Assembly (NCBI RefSeq): GCF_009389715.1
Contig: NC_052393.1
Coordinates: forward strand, 3,286,001-3,350,000
Source of the DNA: Phoenix dactylifera
Taxonomy: Eukaryota; Streptophyta; Magnoliopsida; Arecales; Arecaceae
Direction: 5' to 3'
Length of the DNA stretch: 64,000 bases
The translations under genes were made by a program, and so were the position numbers. The notes under the pieces are model-generated. The model searched no databases. It saw nothing but the letters and a program-made list of their open reading frames with translations, and was not told where the DNA came from. Below, in pieces: positions 60,470 through 64,000 of the stretch. Position 1 is the first letter of the stretch, and each line of letters starts with the position of its first letter.

Positions 60470-60875
60470 ATGGCGAGCGCCGCAGCCGCCATAAACCAGG
60501 CGGGGAGTTCCAAGCCCTTGGACGAGTCCCTCTGGTGGGACTCCTTCGTCCACCTCTTCGAAGAGATCGACAGCGCCCCTCTCTCCGACGACCTTCCCGA
60601 CCACCTGGTATCACCCCATCCCCTTTCGGCTCTCTAATTTCTTTGAAAGAAAGAGCGAAAAGATCAAGAAATCGCCCCAATTTACCCGCTTCTTGCTGCA
60701 GGTAAAGAAGATCAAGAACAACCGAGCCTGGTTCTTGAAATCGGTTACCCGCTTTAGACCCCCAGCCGAGGCATCGCGGCTTGCTTTGGATTCTTCTGAG
60801 ATAACTATCGGATCCCATCACCTATTAATAAAGCCTGAGCACAGGGAGGCCGCCTTCCGAGTTAGCAAGTGCCTG
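60470..60875 (+). CDS. NUP188: NUP188 homolog, nuclear pore inner-ring scaffold protein, N-terminus
   Basis: Two exons, 60470-60607 and 60702-60875, with GT/AG borders and phase 0, give the first 104 residues. After an Ala-rich start come DESLWWDSFVHLFEEID, LSDDLPDHLVKKIKNNRAWF, FRPPAEASRLALDS, EITIGSHHLLIKPE and AAFRVSKCL, the order seen at the N-terminus of plant NUP188. NUP188 is a large helical-solenoid protein of the pore inner ring. The next expected exon (LDEVQSYILVERS-like) is not found before the right edge, so intron 2 is over 3.1 kb and the gene runs out of the window. The first in-frame ATG is used. Only about 5% of a protein near 1,900 residues is visible. Confidence 0.85.
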
Positions 60876-63800
60876 GTTTGTGTCTTCTGATCTTTCTCAT
60901 GTGTCACTTCGATTTGAAATTAGAAAGCCTAAATTTCGAGCATTTGCTAGATGTAAGACGTAATTCATTGCATATACATGTTGATCCGGTGGAAAAAAGT
61001 TACGGATTGACATAATTAGTTATACATTTGGATAGAATATTTGATTATTATCTTCTGCTGTGATTTTCATATTACCGATGAAAATCGACCCTATTGAAGA
61101 TTGTTGAGATTTCATTACAGGCTGTGAATGCGTTCGTTATTTTTTTTCGTCTCTTATATGAAGAAAGAATCTTAAACAGATTAAGTAACACGGATTTATT
61201 TATTTGTTTTTAATTTTTATTCTTGCGACTGTTTCTTCTTTCTTTCTTCACCACACTTGTTGCTTTCCCTCCAATATGGGGCTTGCATGAGACTTGATGA
61301 CATGTCTTATTCTGTCATTCCCATCTCCTTAGAGTAATAGGAAACAGGGTATTCACCAAATCAATGTATATATGCCAATATGTTGACAGAGAACATCAAT
61401 TAATGCGTGTGGTGGATAAAAGCAAGGGTTTAAAAATTATGATGGGTTTAGGTCTGTCAAATGACTCTGTTCTCGCAATGTTTATGGGTTACTGTCTGTC
61501 TAGTCGCAAGATACAATGATCCACCCTCTTCTAGTGCATTCTGCTTGATATACTTGATCCCTGCTCAAATAGTCATTTCCAAGCAGAACAGTAGATTAAA
61601 GAAGAGAGTAAAGTAGGGGCGTAGTGCCTTTTGTGCTCTTGCACAGGAGTCTTGATGGAGTTCTGGTTCTTTGGAAACCTAGCAAAATGATTTTTCATTA
61701 ACATCCCTTCAGTTCAACCAGTGAACTGCCTTCTGCAGAGATTCTTATGGGTATGGGCCCACTTAACAAGTATTATGAGAGGTTTCATGGAGTTGGAAGA
61801 AGAACCAACTCCATGGTAAATCTCTAACTGAAGTTATTATGATAAAACAAAGCAAACTAAATAGAATTAGATAGCTCTCATATATATATTATTATATATG
61901 CATATATATGTTAGAATCCAGCACACTTACAAAACTTGTTTTGTGAAAAGTACCAAATGCACTATAAAACAAAGTTAAATGATAAAACAATTTTCAAAAT
62001 TGTCTAGTTGTCTTCCTCTCACAAGTCACCACAATGGGCGAGCTAAAGTAGAGTGACTCTTGAATGGTGGTAAGCAAGCTCCACCTGTGATGCTGCAAGA
62101 ATCTATGGCCTTATTTTGTCTCTAAAGTACAAGTAGACTCCTCATGGATTCTTTAGAGAATCATTGATCCTTTCTAATCACTATAGATGATTTTTAATAA
62201 ATCATACATTCAATTCTTGTCTTGCTTAAACCTTCGTCTAAATATTGAATATCATTTTGAAAAAAAATTCTCAAAGTCCTTCCAATTTCGTTATTTTTGG
62301 CTTCAATGAATTAGAGATATGCAATAGGTGGAGGTTGAAGTAGTTGCTAGAAGCAACAAAGCATGTGTTTTTGATGAATGATTGGACCACAAGGTAAGAA
62401 TAAAAAATTTGCTTGATTGGGTTTGCAGAGGTCAAGTGTTTAATCCATCTTTTACTTTCTAATGATGCCCTAGGTAGTAGATAGGATTCATATGGCTTTT
62501 GGCTAGATGATAGACTTGTCTTTAAAGCTTTACATTATCAATAATCATTTATGCAACCTTTGTCACTCTAATGCCTCGTTGACGCCGGAGTGCCTAGGAT
62601 GCACATGCTGTTGCATGGGTTGCGGGTCTTGTACGCATGGGTCCCGGAAGCCAACATAAATTTTGTCTCGATAGAAAAGTTTAATGTTAGTTAATTCTAG
62701 GAAGTTTGATTTTTACGAGCTTTCTTTTTGGGAACTTCTGATGTTATTACAAAAGTTAGTAGTTAGAATTTTTTGAGTTAGAATAGGACTTGAAATCCCA
62801 TATTGGAAAGTTGAACAAAAGAGGCTCCTTGTATTACTTATAAATACCCCTATTGGGGCTCGTCTTGTAATCATTCTTGCGATATTTGATATACTTGAGT
62901 TATCGATTAGTGAGAATTTTCTTGTGGAAATTATTCTTGCATTCTTTTTATTCTCTCTTTCCCCTTCCGGCGGATTCCTAGAGTTTGCGAACGAGCGTGT
63001 GAGAGTTGTTTCCTTGGAGTGGCTAGCTAAGGTAGTATTTTCGGTCTTGAAAGAGAGTAATCTGCCCCTGCTCCTCGTCCAACTACTGTCTGCTTGTTCT
63101 AACACTTTGCGTTCTACGTGCCGTAGGGTTTCTACCTTGCCACAATCGATTGCGTCGCCATATCCTTCCAAGTTAAAGTTTTCAGCCCAGGTTCAACGTC
63201 TCTCGGCATCACTCATCCTTGTCATATGTTTTCAGAAACTATCTTCTTGTCTTTTGGCAGTTGATTCGGTGTTTTAGAAGACAACTGTGGTACATGGGTG
63301 GGTGGTAGATGACCAGATAATGCTTAAGTGGAATGTGGATTCTTATGCAGCTTGTGTAATAATAAATAGAAAATTTAAAATTTATAAACATACACAAGCA
63401 ATTAAGAATATAATGCAAACTAGAAACTAAAGGATATCAACTGTTGAATAATCAATACAGAGATGAAAGTAGCCAATCAGTTGAAAGTTAACATTAATGT
63501 GTAAATTGTAGCTATGTACAAATGCAAGAATGATAACAAGGTTTACAATTTGTCTAACATGCCTAACACTTCATTGTACTAAGTATAATGTCTGATCAGC
63601 CCTAACAGGTGTTCCAGGTTTAGGCAGGTCTTAGGACGCTTGCTAAATGTCCAACATGCATAAAATTGCTGTTTAAGCAACTTTGTCCTAGGAAGTGCTG
63701 TTATGATTATGCCTAAGGCTTGTTGGCTGCTTATGCAGCTCAAGTAGTTGCCTTTAGCGCACTGGCAAATATATAATGAACAATTTGACATGCACAATTA

Positions 63801-64000
63801 ACCCAACGAAAATAATGATTATATTAGTCACCGATGTAAGCTTTGTACTGAATTCTTCGTTGTGGTTATGTAACTTGATTGATAGGCTCAATTTTTCTTA
63901 CTAATCAACATAGTTTCTTTTTACATGAAGCATCCCCTAGAATTTGACAGCATCATCGGCGACAAGGTAACATGGGTCTTCTATGCAACGAAAGTTGACA
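60876..64000 (+). other. Intron 2 of NUP188 (incomplete)
   Basis: No exon matching NUP188 is seen. Around 62739-62960 a TATAAATACCCC and a CTTGTAATCATTCTTGCG stretch resemble the promoter and leader of a Copia-type LTR, probably a solo LTR or fragment (start near TGTTATTACAAAAG); ends are not defined. A piece near 63930-63975 with acceptor- and donor-like borders encodes no known NUP188 sequence. Confidence 0.45.

Noticed and set aside
62713-63171. 152-codon minus-strand frame in NUP188 intron 2
   Set aside because: It overlaps the antisense of an LTR-like promoter region and has no recognisable domain.
63925-63976. Possible NUP188 exon with AG and GT borders
   Set aside because: The translated residues (HPLEFDSIIGDK) do not fit the conserved sequence expected after SKCL in NUP188.

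Overview
This is nuclear DNA from a flowering plant. Spliced plant gene families, AT-rich introns of up to about 7.5 kb, an Au-type SINE, a TRIM, and hAT, Mutator-like and L1 elements all point that way. Gene content and long, repeat-filled introns suggest a monocot, possibly a palm; the species is an inference, not something read directly.

Layout. 1-2.3 kb (+): last five visible exons of an unidentified Gln/Pro-rich, probably nuclear protein. 6.1-13.3 kb (-): a complete five-exon bHLH gene of the bHLH121/URI type (iron-deficiency regulation). 13.3-19.9 kb: intergenic, with an element carrying interleaved inverted repeats and a LINE tail. 19.95-32.4 kb (+): a complete eight-exon TRAP-alpha (SSR1) gene whose introns hold MITEs, an Au SINE with a perfect 16-bp target duplication, a T26G22 tract and a foldback element.

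32.13-57.63 kb: an old direct tandem duplication with readable breakpoints (unit 1 32133-41013, unit 2 41014-57630). Each unit carries the 3' end of TRAP-alpha plus one complete minus-strand proline-rich protein gene (Ole e 1 domain plus Pro-rich tail; AtPRP2/4 type). This made two PRP paralogs with very different tails and left a headless TRAP-alpha 3' end whose last-exon region was later repeated about four times. Unit 1 took a 2.9-kb 5'-truncated L1 LINE. Unit 2 took an 827-bp hAT, a 3.9-kb Mutator-like element inserted exactly at the hAT end, a 444-bp TRIM, and a 5.2-kb block. That block holds a MurF-like ligase gene fragment split by a probable solo LTR.

60.47 kb to the end (+): first two coding exons of NUP188, a nuclear pore scaffold gene that continues past the window.

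The host genes (iron regulation, ER translocon, cell-wall protein, nuclear pore) do not form a pathway. The main story is structural: duplication, paralog divergence and datable nested transposition. I saw no CRISPR, operon or convincing tRNA/rRNA gene.
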